A stretch of DNA of 6,022 nucleotides from Synergistaceae bacterium (GTDB taxonomy: Bacteria; Synergistota; Synergistia; Synergistales; Synergistaceae). Positions 1 through 5,404 of the stretch are shown piece after piece (position 1 is the first letter of the stretch; each line of letters begins with the position of its first letter). A program made the position numbers and the translations under genes. The notes under the pieces are model-generated. The model ran no database searches and was not told where the DNA came from. It saw only the letters and a program-made list of their open reading frames with translations. The stretch spans positions 1 through 6,022 of the forward strand of contig JAITAT010000115.1 of the NCBI GenBank assembly GCA_031283975.1, read 5' to 3'.

Positions 1-843
1 CGAACGTTGACCGTCGGAGAAATGTTAAAATCTCAGCCGTTATTTTTTGAAATGGCCCGGTCTAAATCTTGGCCGGCACGCTTTGACAATTGCGACAAAA
101 AAGATATCTTTGATTTAGCGCTTGCCGGGGGGTATCCTGAAGCGCAAAGGAAAAACAGCACCGACCGCTTGATTTGGCATACCGATTACCGCGATGTTTT
201 GCTGGAAAGAGACCTCAAAGAGATAAAAAACATCAGAAAGGCGGATCGGCTAAAAAAGTTGATTACCATACTTGCCGCTTGGTCAGGCAAATACCTCAAC
301 AAAGATTCCATCGCCGCCGCTCTGAAAATTAGCAACGTCACCCTGGATACATACCTCAATACCCTGATGGCGTTGTATTTATTCGATGAGATTCCCGCTT
401 GGTCGGATACGGATTATAAACGTGTGGGGAAACAAAGCAAAATCTACTGTGCCGACGCGGGGTTTATGGCTAGTATGCTCAACTTTGAACCTGATAAGAT
501 CATGGAAAATAACGATCAATCCGGCAAGCTCATTGAAACGTTTGTCTATAATCAAATTGCCGCGATAGTTGACCTTCATCGCCCGTGGGAAATATTTCAT
601 TATCGAGACGCCAAACAACGCGAGATTGATCTAATTGTCAAAACCCCTGAGTGTATTTATGGCATTGAAGTGAAAAGCGCTCGCACCGCAAAAAGCGAAG
701 ACACTAAACACCTCAAATGGTTTAAGAACAACATGAAATTGGATCGGCCGTTTATTGGACTGGCTCTTTACGCGGGCGACACGGCTCTTCCTTTTGGCGA
801 TGAGATATGGGCGGCGCCGATCGCCGCTTTGTGGTCAGTTTAA
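1..843 (+). CDS. AAA-family ATPase with DUF4143 C-terminal region, 5'-truncated by window edge
   Basis: The frame is open from base 1, so the gene begins upstream; the TTG at position 7 is only an internal codon. Residues here are counted from that codon. The first visible residues (RTLTVGEML) resemble the stretch after the ATPase core in DUF4143 proteins, where a GR-x-x-xLT segment precedes the C-terminal region. The Walker A and B motifs therefore lie outside the window. Residues 61-160 look like the DUF4143 helical/winged-helix part, with YRDVLLERDL, then a KYLNKDSIAAALKIS helix-turn-helix-like stretch, then KIYCADAGFMASML. Residues 177-224 carry a PD-(D/E)xK-like signature: E177, E206-I-D208 and E221-V-K223. 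Such proteins are common orphan or defence/toxin-linked ATPases of unknown substrate, so I give no specific role. The 3' end is intact with TAA at 841-843. Toxin-antitoxin debris follows at once, which fits an accessory region. Confidence 0.85.
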   Translation, partial: RTLTVGEMLKSQPLFFEMARSKSWPARFDNCDKKDIFDLALAGGYPEAQRKNSTDRLIWHTDYRDVLLERDLKEIKNIRKADRLKKLITILAAWSGKYLNKDSIAAALKISNVTLDTYLNTLMALYLFDEIPAWSDTDYKRVGKQSKIYCADAGFMASMLNFEPDKIMENNDQSGKLIETFVYNQIAAIVDLHRPWEIFHYRDAKQREIDLIVKTPECIYGIEVKSARTAKSEDTKHLKWFKNNMKLDRPFIGLALYAGDTALPFGDEIWAAPIAALWSV

Positions 844-889
844 CAAAAAACGAGAAGATGCGTATGCCCTGGATGGCGATAACGACCAA

Positions 890-1144
890 TTCTCTCCAAT
901 TTTAACTCGGCCTAAATTTCATTTCGATTTACGAAAGACTAACCGGTTGCTTGATATTTTGCTGGCTAAAGGCCTATTGGTCATCGCGGAGCGCAATGAT
1001 GTTGTTTTCGCCGATGAAGCCGACCGAAAGTTTTACGAGGTTGCTTTAGCACTTGGCGCCTGTCTAATTACCGTCAATCTTAAACATTATCCGCGAGTTC
1101 CGTTTATTAAAACTCCCAGGGAGTATTTAGCGCATGGACATTAG
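890..1144 (+). pseudogene. PIN-domain toxin remnant (COG1569-like), 5' end lost
   Basis: The frame encodes FSPILTRPKFHFD, then a helix (RLLDILLAKGLLV), an acidic stretch (FADEADRKFYEVALALGA), ITVNLKHYP, and a C-terminal IKTPREYLA, ending at TAG 1142-1144. This matches the order seen in the second half of 'putative toxin-antitoxin system toxin component, PIN family' proteins, where LxRPKF, DxxDxxFxxxALAxGAxxxVTxNxxHFP and xxTPxEFL occur. Those proteins are RNase-like and about 135-145 residues long. The first 45-60 residues, including the essential DTN Asp at the N-terminus, are missing. The frame stays open back to an ATG at 755, but that part is the out-of-frame end of the upstream ATPase gene and does not look like a PIN domain. 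I see no in-frame start with a ribosome binding site near 845-890. A deletion joining the ATPase 3' end to the toxin interior would explain this. A nonfunctional relic is the best reading. Confidence 0.72.
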
Positions 1145-1162
1145 CGCTGAAAGGTGAGAAAC

Positions 1163-1216
1163 ATAGCTGCTACGAGTATAACCATTCGCGTGGACGAAAA
1201 TCTTAAAGTAAAATAG
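1163..1216 (+). pseudogene. RelB/DinJ-like antitoxin remnant (17 codons)
   Basis: Reading ATA at 1163 as the start position gives (M)AATSITIRVDENLKVK and then TAG at 1214-1216. This resembles the N-terminus of RelB/DinJ ribbon-helix-helix antitoxins, whose first strand typically reads like xxTxIxIRVDExLKxxAE. A Shine-Dalgarno-like AAGGTGAG lies at 1151-1158, properly spaced for a start at 1163, so the ATA is probably a decayed ATG. After the stop the frame soon meets another stop (TAA at 1226), and the dimerisation helices are not visible. The stub lies 18 bases after the PIN remnant. A full antitoxin would be about 85-95 residues, so this is a relic, not a small gene. The stretch is short and chance resemblance cannot be excluded, but the ribosome binding site plus the near-consensus strand argue for it. 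Confidence 0.55.
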
Positions 1217-1266
1217 CGGGCGCTTTAACATCTCATTATTTTATTTTTGGCGATGAAAGTAAAATA
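1205..1266 (+). repeat. 11-bp direct repeat AAAGTAAAATA, two copies
   Basis: AAAGTAAAATA occurs at 1205-1215 and again at 1256-1266, 51 bases apart. Each copy is followed by GCG, with one extra A in the second copy. The first copy sits in the antitoxin stub and introduces its stop; the second sits just upstream of the fic promoter. It may be a trace of a small duplication or recombination during decay of this region, or simply AT-rich coincidence. Confidence 0.4.
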
Positions 1267-1270
1267 AGCG

Positions 1271-1279
1271 TGGTATAAT
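1271..1279 (+). promoter_or_regulatory. Extended -10 promoter for the fic gene
   Basis: TGGTATAAT is a perfect extended -10 element (TG-N-TATAAT), with the hexamer at 1274-1279. No good -35 hexamer sits at 16-18 bases; TTGGCG at 1247-1252 is 21 bases away, and an extended -10 can act without one. Transcription would begin near 1285-1287, only a few bases before the ATG at 1289. The mRNA would then be nearly leaderless, or translation would start further downstream. Confidence 0.6.
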
Positions 1280-1288
1280 CAGGGAGCG

Positions 1289-2458
1289 ATGATACTTTCG
1301 AGCGGGGGAAAAAATCTGGCTGCAAGAGCCGGAAAATGGAAAACCAACTTGTCCGGGGAGGCGGCGTATCAATCATTCGTTCCGTCGCCGCTGCCCCCGA
1401 CGTCTCCTGTCGCGCTGGACAGTGAAACTGTGCGCTTGCTAATTCGGGCTAACCGGCGATTGGCCGTGCTTTCCCAGCTTGGCGCCAGAATTCCCAACGT
1501 CAACCTCTTTATTTCCCAATACGTGCGCAAGGAAGCCCTGCTCTCTTCCCAGATCGAAGGGACACAGGCGACACTGGAAGATGTTTTGGATCCGTTTTTG
1601 GAGCAAAACGCTAATCGGGACGTGGCAGAGGTTATCAATTACATTAAAGCCACCGAGTTTGCCATTGCCCGGCTTTCGGCGCTGCCGCTTTCCAACCGTC
1701 TCATTAAAGAGACGCACGCGGTCTTGATGACCGGAGTACGCGGCCAGGAAAAAACCCCCGGCCAGTTTCGCCATTCGCAAAATTGGCTCGGCGGTTACGG
1801 CAGCGCCCTAAAAAACGCCAGCTATATCCCGCCGGCTCCCGAGGAAATGATTGAGGCGATGTCTGATCTGGAAAAATATATCAACGCCGACGACGATCTG
1901 GATATACTGGTTCGCGCCGCGCTGATTCATTATCAGTTTGAGACCATTCACCCGTTTCTCGATGGCAATGGACGCGTCGGGCGTTTGCTGATCACGCTTT
2001 TTCTGCTCGAAAAAGGTCTTTTAAAAACTCCCGCGCTGTATATCTCTTACTTTCTTAAAAAAAACCGAGTTGAATATTACGATCGTTTAAGCGAAGTGCG
2101 CCAAAGCGGGAACTATGAGCAATGGGTGAAGTTTTTTGTCCGGGCGATTGACCAGTCCGCTCAGGATGCCGCGGAGACGATTGATAAGCTGGCCGCGCTT
2201 CATGAGGAAAACATCGCTTTGATTTCAGGATTGGGCCGCGCCAGCAAAACCGCATCGCGGCTGTTTGCGTATTTGGAGCAAAACCCAATTATCGAAACTC
2301 GAAAAACGGCGAGCGCGTTGGGGGCGACCTTTAAAACTGTCAATGCCGCCATCGAACGCCTCTGTCGGCTCGGTATTTTAGTCCGGTTATCGGATAAGCG
2401 GCGTAACCGGACATTTACTTATCAAGCGTATCTGGAGATATTGCGCGAGGGTACATAA
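1289..2458 (+). CDS. Fic-family protein adenylyltransferase with N-terminal inhibitory helix and C-terminal winged helix
   Basis: Fic proteins transfer AMP (or another phosphate moiety) from a nucleotide to a hydroxyl side chain of a target protein, usually in the cytoplasm. Residues 217-232 carry the complete active-site motif: H221, P222, F223, D225, G226, N227, G228, R229 and R232. The protein is therefore predicted to be catalytically competent. S86-x-x-x-E90-G91 matches the (S/T)xxxE(G/N) inhibitory-helix motif and lies N-terminal to the active site (class II arrangement), so self-inhibition is built in and no separate antitoxin is needed. Residues about 28-44 (SFVPSPLPPTSPVALD) are typical of the Fic_N region. 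Residues about 319-385 form a predicted winged helix, suggesting DNA binding or autoregulation. The length (389 codons) is near that of SoFic-type proteins. The start is uncertain: AGGGAG at 1281-1286 is only 2 bases from the ATG and the -10 box is 9 bases away. A TTG at codon 21 is the main alternative. The target protein cannot be told from sequence. Confidence 0.93.
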   Translation: MILSSGGKNLAARAGKWKTNLSGEAAYQSFVPSPLPPTSPVALDSETVRLLIRANRRLAVLSQLGARIPNVNLFISQYVRKEALLSSQIEGTQATLEDVLDPFLEQNANRDVAEVINYIKATEFAIARLSALPLSNRLIKETHAVLMTGVRGQEKTPGQFRHSQNWLGGYGSALKNASYIPPAPEEMIEAMSDLEKYINADDDLDILVRAALIHYQFETIHPFLDGNGRVGRLLITLFLLEKGLLKTPALYISYFLKKNRVEYYDRLSEVRQSGNYEQWVKFFVRAIDQSAQDAAETIDKLAALHEENIALISGLGRASKTASRLFAYLEQNPIIETRKTASALGATFKTVNAAIERLCRLGILVRLSDKRRNRTFTYQAYLEILREGT

Positions 2459-2486
2459 CTGTATTTATAGAAGGAGGCGGATCGGA

Positions 2487-3419
2487 ATGGACAGAATAAA
2501 GACGGTCGCGTTCGTCGGGCTGGGAGCGGTAGGCGCTTCGTATCTTTCCCGTATTTCCGAAAACATACCGACGGGCGGCATTCGGGTCATAGCTTCCGGC
2601 GGCAGGGCTTCCCGCATACGGGCCGGCATCTGTGTCAACGGGAAAAAATATTTTTTCCCCGTGTCAGAGCCTGACGAGTCGAACGTGGCGGATCTCGTGA
2701 TATTCGCTGTGAAAAATTATCACCTCGCGGAAGCCATGAGCGACGCGAGAAATCAGATCGGGCCGGAGACGATAATAATGTCGATGCTGAACGGTATCAC
2801 GAGCGAGGGGCTCATCGCCGAAACTTACGGCGAGGACAGAGTTCTGTTCAGCATCGTCATGGGACTTGACGCCACCCGTGAGGAGGACCGCACGGTATAT
2901 TCGTCGTTGGGCGCGATACAGTTCGGCGAGGCCGTAAATAAAGAGGGCGCTTATTCGCGCAATGTCCTGCTGGTCAAGGAGTTTTTCGAACGCGCCGGCG
3001 TCCCGTATGAAATCCACGAGGACATGAAACGTTCGTTGTGGAGGAAATTTATGCTCAATGCCGGAGTGAATCAGACGTCGGCGGTTCTCCGGTGTCCTTA
3101 CGGGACTATTCAGAAAGTTCCGGAGGCGCGGGCGGTTGTCCGCGCGGCCATGGAAGAAGCCAGGCTCATCGCATTGAAAGAGGGAGCCGCTCTGACGGAG
3201 GAAGACATAGCGCACGCTTTAGCGGCGCTCGACGGGCTCTCCCCCGGCGGAAAAACCTCGATGTGCCAGGACGTCGAGGCGCGCCGCAAGACTGAGGCGG
3301 ACACCTTTGGAGGCGCGCTGGCCGAACTTGGGAACAAACACGGCGTGAGCGTCTCCGTGAACGAAACGCTGTTCCGCTTGATAAAGGCAATCGAGGCCGC
3401 ATACGCGTATATGCAATGA
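2487..3419 (+). CDS. panE: Ketopantoate reductase-type oxidoreductase (PanE/ApbA family)
   Basis: The family reduces 2-dehydropantoate to (R)-pantoate with NADPH in the cytoplasm, the second step of pantothenate and coenzyme A synthesis. Residues 7-16 (VAFVGLGAVG) form the Rossmann nucleotide loop, with G11, G13 and G16. The catalytic set of E. coli PanE can be matched: N102 in MLNG (Asn98), K187 in LWRKFMLNAGVN (Lys176) and E270 in RRKTEAD (Glu256). The length of 310 residues is normal and both domains look whole. A strong AAGGAGG at 2471-2477 sits 9 bases before the ATG and fixes the start. The gene begins 28 bases after fic stops but has much higher G+C, so the neighbourhood is probably accidental. 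No convincing own promoter is seen; TTGCGC at 2441 with TTTATA at 2464 is weak. Many anaerobes carry several PanE paralogues acting on other 2-keto acids, so the substrate is inferred from family membership only. Confidence 0.85.
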   Translation: MDRIKTVAFVGLGAVGASYLSRISENIPTGGIRVIASGGRASRIRAGICVNGKKYFFPVSEPDESNVADLVIFAVKNYHLAEAMSDARNQIGPETIIMSMLNGITSEGLIAETYGEDRVLFSIVMGLDATREEDRTVYSSLGAIQFGEAVNKEGAYSRNVLLVKEFFERAGVPYEIHEDMKRSLWRKFMLNAGVNQTSAVLRCPYGTIQKVPEARAVVRAAMEEARLIALKEGAALTEEDIAHALAALDGLSPGGKTSMCQDVEARRKTEADTFGGALAELGNKHGVSVSVNETLFRLIKAIEAAYAYMQ

Positions 3420-3432
3420 TGCGTAATTGCGT

Positions 3433-3438
3433 TATAAT
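3433..3438 (+). promoter_or_regulatory. -10 box of the cobalamin-riboswitch promoter
   Basis: TATAAT is a perfect -10 hexamer 13 bases after the panE stop. It places the transcription start near 3444-3446, just before the first riboswitch bases. The -35 region overlaps the end of panE and is weak; nothing close to TTGACA lies 16-18 bases upstream. Position and sequence together make it the likely promoter for the cbiC-cbiK unit. Confidence 0.55.
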
Positions 3439-3444
3439 TTGAAA

Positions 3445-3610
3445 CAGCGATTCATACCCCAGCTGAGCGAAGGGAATCCGGAAATGTAGCCGGAGCGGCC
3501 CCGCCACTGTACTCCTGACGAACCCGCAGTACGCCACTGAGATTTGAGAGAAATTTTGGGAAGGCGCGGAAGTAGGATGAAGGAGAGCCAGGAAACCTGC
3601 CCGGCTGAGG
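3445..3610 (+). promoter_or_regulatory. Cobalamin (AdoCbl-type) riboswitch aptamer
   Basis: The conserved blocks occur in the right order. GGGAATCCGG at 3472-3481 opens the P3 region; CCCCGCCACTGT at 3499-3510 is the signature core. GCCACTG at 3534-3540 pairs as GCC with the GGC of GGGAAGGC (about 3558-3565) around an AGATTT/AAATTT hairpin. The B12 box GAGCCAGGAAACCTGCC at 3585-3601 matches the consensus throughout. CAGC at 3460-3463 can pair with GCTG at 3604-3607 to close a P1-like stem. Together with the linker and terminator downstream, this RNA should lower expression of the cbiC-cbiK unit when adenosylcobalamin is plentiful. The exact ends are approximate. It fills most of the 321-base gap between panE and cbiC. 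Confidence 0.93.
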
Positions 3611-3678
3611 ACATTCGCGGTATTATGCCCGCGCGGGCGGGCGCCGCTGTTATGGGAGGGTCGATTCGACTCCGCCAT
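3611..3678 (+). promoter_or_regulatory. Riboswitch linker / expression platform with GC-rich hairpins
   Basis: This stretch between the B12 box and the terminator can fold several ways. GCGG at 3617-3620 pairs with CCGC at 3644-3647 around an inner GCCC/GGGC hairpin (3627-3638). GGCGGG at 3636-3641 is complementary to CCCGCC at 3500-3505 in the aptamer and could form the loop-loop contact that cobalamin riboswitches use to sense ligand binding. GTCG/CGAC (about 3659-3669) makes a small hairpin, and CGCC at 3673-3676 can pair with GGCG at 3683-3686, the 5' arm of the terminator, giving a possible antiterminator. No coding sequence is supported here. All pairings are read by eye. Confidence 0.45.
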
Positions 3679-3720
3679 GAGGGGCGTCCAATTGAAGCGA
3701 TTCAATGGGGCGTCCTTTTT
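3679..3720 (+). terminator. Intrinsic terminator of the cobalamin riboswitch
   Basis: ATTGAA (3691-3696) and TTCAAT (3701-3706) form a perfect inner stem around a GCGA loop. Outside it, GGGGCGTCC occurs on both sides (3681-3689 and 3707-3715). Although a direct repeat, it can pair with itself through G-U wobbles and two single-base bulges (A3690 and one G), extending the stem to about 14-16 pairs. TTTTT at 3716-3720 follows directly. The element ends 20 bases before the cbiC start, so it would stop transcription before the first gene when the riboswitch is occupied. Confidence 0.75.
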
Positions 3721-3726
3721 CGACGA

Positions 3727-3733
3727 AAGGGGG
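3727..3733 (+). promoter_or_regulatory. Ribosome binding site fixing the TTG start of cbiC
   Basis: AAGGGGG lies 7 bases before TTG 3741. The only upstream in-frame ATG (3705) is inside the terminator stem and has no ribosome binding site, so it is not credible as the start. Confidence 0.75.
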
Positions 3734-3740
3734 ATTAATA

Positions 3741-4367
3741 TTGTACGGCATTGGCGGATCATACGAACGTGAACCCTCCGGTATCGAGGAACGCAGCTTT
3801 GAGATAATCAGGCAAACCCTGTCGTGTTACGCGATAGACCCGCGGCTGTTTGACATAGCTGTTCGCGTGGTCCACGCGGGCGCTGATTTTTCCCTGGCGC
3901 TGCTTCTCGAAGCTGGAAACGACGCGATAAATGCGGCGCGAAGCGCTTTTTCCCGCGGAGGCGTGATTTTCTGCGATGTCGAGATGCTCAGGTCGGGCAT
4001 CTCGCGCGGAGAGTGCGAACGACTGAAACTGGAACCAAGGTCGTATATTCACGACGATTCCGTCAAAGCCGCGTCGGAACGGTTACACGTTACGCGCGCC
4101 ATGGCGTCCGTCGACAGGGCTGTCGAAGAGGGCGTGCGGATTTTTGCCTTCGGAAACGCCCCAACCGCCCTGTTTCGTCTGTTGGAGTTGGTAAAACAGG
4201 GCGCCGCGGTGGATTTCGTCTGTGGAATGCCGGTGGGTTTTGTCGGCGCAGCCGAAAGCAAGGCGCTGCTTGCCGGATCGGGCATATCTTCGATAACGAT
4301 GCGTGGGCCAAGAGGTGGTTCCGGTCTGTGCGCCGCATGCGTGAACGCTCTCATGCGTATGGTATGA
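3741..4367 (+). CDS. cbiC: Cobalt-precorrin-8 (precorrin-8X) methylmutase
   Basis: CbiC/CobH moves the methyl group from C-11 to C-12 of the corrin ring, turning (cobalt-)precorrin-8 into (cobalt-)hydrogenobyrinate/cobyrinate, a late cytoplasmic step of ring synthesis. Read from the TTG start it has 208 residues, the usual length. Family landmarks: GIEERSFEII (14-23); RVVHAGADF (42-50) with H45 as the expected catalytic histidine; DVEMLRSGI (79-87); FGNAPTALFRLLEL (137-150); GMPVGFVGAAESK (162-174); and TMRGPRGGSGLCAACVNAL (186-204). The TTG is chosen because AAGGGGG sits 7 bases upstream. It is the first gene after the riboswitch terminator, so it should be repressed by adenosylcobalamin. 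With CbiK downstream, the cobalt-early anaerobic route is favoured, hence cbiC rather than cobH. The other cbi genes are not in this window. Confidence 0.93.
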   Translation: MYGIGGSYEREPSGIEERSFEIIRQTLSCYAIDPRLFDIAVRVVHAGADFSLALLLEAGNDAINAARSAFSRGGVIFCDVEMLRSGISRGECERLKLEPRSYIHDDSVKAASERLHVTRAMASVDRAVEEGVRIFAFGNAPTALFRLLELVKQGAAVDFVCGMPVGFVGAAESKALLAGSGISSITMRGPRGGSGLCAACVNALMRMV

Positions 4368-4406
4368 ACGCGGCCATGCTGATCCGAAACATAGAAGGGG
4401 GTATAT

Positions 4407-5318
4407 GTGTTGAAGTCGAAACTGTTGGCGTTCGTATGCTTGACCGCCGCAATGGTGTTGCTGCCGGCTGTCGTGTCGGTAGCGTTTCCTTCGGGCGAGC
4501 CTGTGGATAATCCCAAGAAGGGAATATTGATAGCTTCCTTCGGCAGCAGCATGCCGGAAGGCGAAGCCGCGATAAATGCCGTGGCTGACGCGGTGAAGGC
4601 CGCGTACCCCGGTGTGGAGACGAGGGTATCCTATACGTCGCGCATCATCATGCGCAAACTGGCGAGAGAACAGAACCGAACGGTCGACGAACCCGCCGTG
4701 GCCCTTGCGAAAATGGCTTATGAGGGCTTTACGGATGTAGTGGTGCTTTCCACCCATATAATTCCGGGCGAGGAATATGATGATCTGGCATCCGTTGTGG
4801 ACGGGTTCAGGGAGATCGGCGCAAGCGCGCCTAAGGCCGGCTTCCGCTTTATCGGCCTGTCGTCGCCCCTGCTGTCGAGCGCGCGCGATTTCGAGCGTCT
4901 GGCCGGCGTCATCACCGATACTTACGCGGAACAGGCCAAAGGGGGAGCGGTGATTTTCGTGGGACACGGCACTCATCACTTTGCCGACGCGGCTTACAGC
5001 GCGCTTCAGATGGCGTTGTGGCGGCGTTCCCCAAATTTTTTCGTCGGGACGATCGAGGGTCTGCCGTCATACGACGACGTACTCGCGAGGCTGAAGGCGT
5101 CTAAAGTCAAAAACATATGGCTCGCTCCGGCTATGTTGGTGGCCGGCGATCATGCCCATAACGACCTGGCGGGAGACGAGCCCGATTCGTGGAAATCCAC
5201 GCTTGGGCAAGCCGGTTATAAAGTGACGCCGGTACTGTCGGGCCTCGGCCAGAATAAAGCCGTGCAAAATCTGCTTTTGGACAAGCTGCGCGAGGCGTGG
5301 GACGGCGCGAAGCAGTAG
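4407..5318 (+). CDS. cbiK: Sirohydrochlorin cobaltochelatase, CbiK type, with signal peptide
   Basis: CbiK inserts Co2+ into sirohydrochlorin at the start of anaerobic cobalamin synthesis. Residues 1-26 look like an export signal: basic K3 and K5, a hydrophobic core (LLAFVCLTAAMVLLPAVV) and a likely cut after SVA at 26/27. The mature part begins with KKGILIASFGSSMPEG (37-52), typical of the family. Likely metal-site residues are H187 (VGHGTHH) and H249 (AGDHAHND), with an acidic contribution from THIIPGEEY (116-124). The remaining length of about 277 residues suits CbiK. Desulfovibrio vulgaris has both a cytoplasmic CbiK and a periplasmic, haem-binding form (CbiK-P), so this may be the periplasmic type, with metal or tetrapyrrole handling as an alternative to biosynthesis. 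GAAGGGGG at 4394-4401 precedes a GTG (4407, gap 5) and a TTG (4410, gap 8); either could start the protein. The gene follows cbiC by 39 bases and probably shares its transcript. Confidence 0.9.
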   Translation: MLKSKLLAFVCLTAAMVLLPAVVSVAFPSGEPVDNPKKGILIASFGSSMPEGEAAINAVADAVKAAYPGVETRVSYTSRIIMRKLAREQNRTVDEPAVALAKMAYEGFTDVVVLSTHIIPGEEYDDLASVVDGFREIGASAPKAGFRFIGLSSPLLSSARDFERLAGVITDTYAEQAKGGAVIFVGHGTHHFADAAYSALQMALWRRSPNFFVGTIEGLPSYDDVLARLKASKVKNIWLAPAMLVAGDHAHNDLAGDEPDSWKSTLGQAGYKVTPVLSGLGQNKAVQNLLLDKLREAWDGAKQ

Positions 5319-5325
5319 ATTTATC

Positions 5326-5359
5326 CCCGGCCCTCTTCGGAAGGCCGGGATGATATTTT
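5326..5359 (+). terminator. GC-rich hairpin after cbiK, probable terminator or attenuator
   Basis: CCCGGCC (5326-5332) pairs perfectly with GGCCGGG (5343-5349). The loop can add TC/GA pairs closing a stable TTCG tetraloop (5336-5339). Only TTTT at 5356-5359 follows, 6 bases after the stem, so the U-tract is poor. It may end part of the transcripts or protect the 3' end of the cbiC-cbiK message while some read-through reaches the binding-protein gene. Confidence 0.55.
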
Positions 5360-5362
5360 CCA

Positions 5363-5393
5363 CAAAGTTGTCCACCAAATGAGCATAACTTTG
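5363..5393 (+). repeat. 7-bp inverted repeat reaching into the next ribosome binding site
   Basis: CAAAGTT at 5363-5369 is the exact inverse complement of AACTTTG at 5387-5393, with 17 bases between. The right arm takes in the first G of the GGAGG site (5393-5397) used by the gene starting at 5405. The stem is AT-rich and probably weak. It could modestly lower translation, or it could be chance. Confidence 0.35.
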
Positions 5394-5404
5394 GAGGTTT
5401 CCTG

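Noticed and set aside
755..889. N-terminal part of the 755-1144 frame as genuine toxin sequence
   Set aside because: It is the out-of-frame end of the ATPase gene up to 843 and shows no DTN or other PIN features up to about 889.
2441..2469. Promoter for panE (TTGCGC ... TTTATA)
   Set aside because: Spacing is 17 bases but the -10 matches only three of six positions and the -35 overlaps the fic coding end; too weak to call.
2664..3215. Open frame of 183 codons on the minus strand inside panE
   Set aside because: It is antisense to a complete PanE-family gene whose catalytic residues are all present, and it has no recognisable domain.
3544..3738. Small plus-strand frame inside the riboswitch and terminator
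   Set aside because: It runs through the B12 box and terminator, which explain the sequence; there is no credible ribosome binding site at its ATG.
3705..3740. ATG at 3705 as the start of cbiC
   Set aside because: It lies inside the terminator stem, has no ribosome binding site, and adds 12 residues not seen in the family. TTG 3741 with AAGGGGG is better.
3166..3762. Minus-strand frame covering the panE end and the riboswitch
   Set aside because: It covers a structured RNA region conserved for its plus-strand sequence, and its product is Arg/Ser/Pro-rich with no features.
4013..4510. Plus-strand frame overlapping cbiC and the start of cbiK
   Set aside because: It is out of frame with both real genes, has an Arg-rich low-information sequence and no ribosome binding site at its start.
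4083..4979. Long open frame (about 298 codons) on the minus strand across cbiC and cbiK
   Set aside because: It lies opposite two well-recognised genes, its product is rich in His, Arg and Cys without domain features, and no ribosome binding site supports it. It is a by-product of high-G+C codon use.
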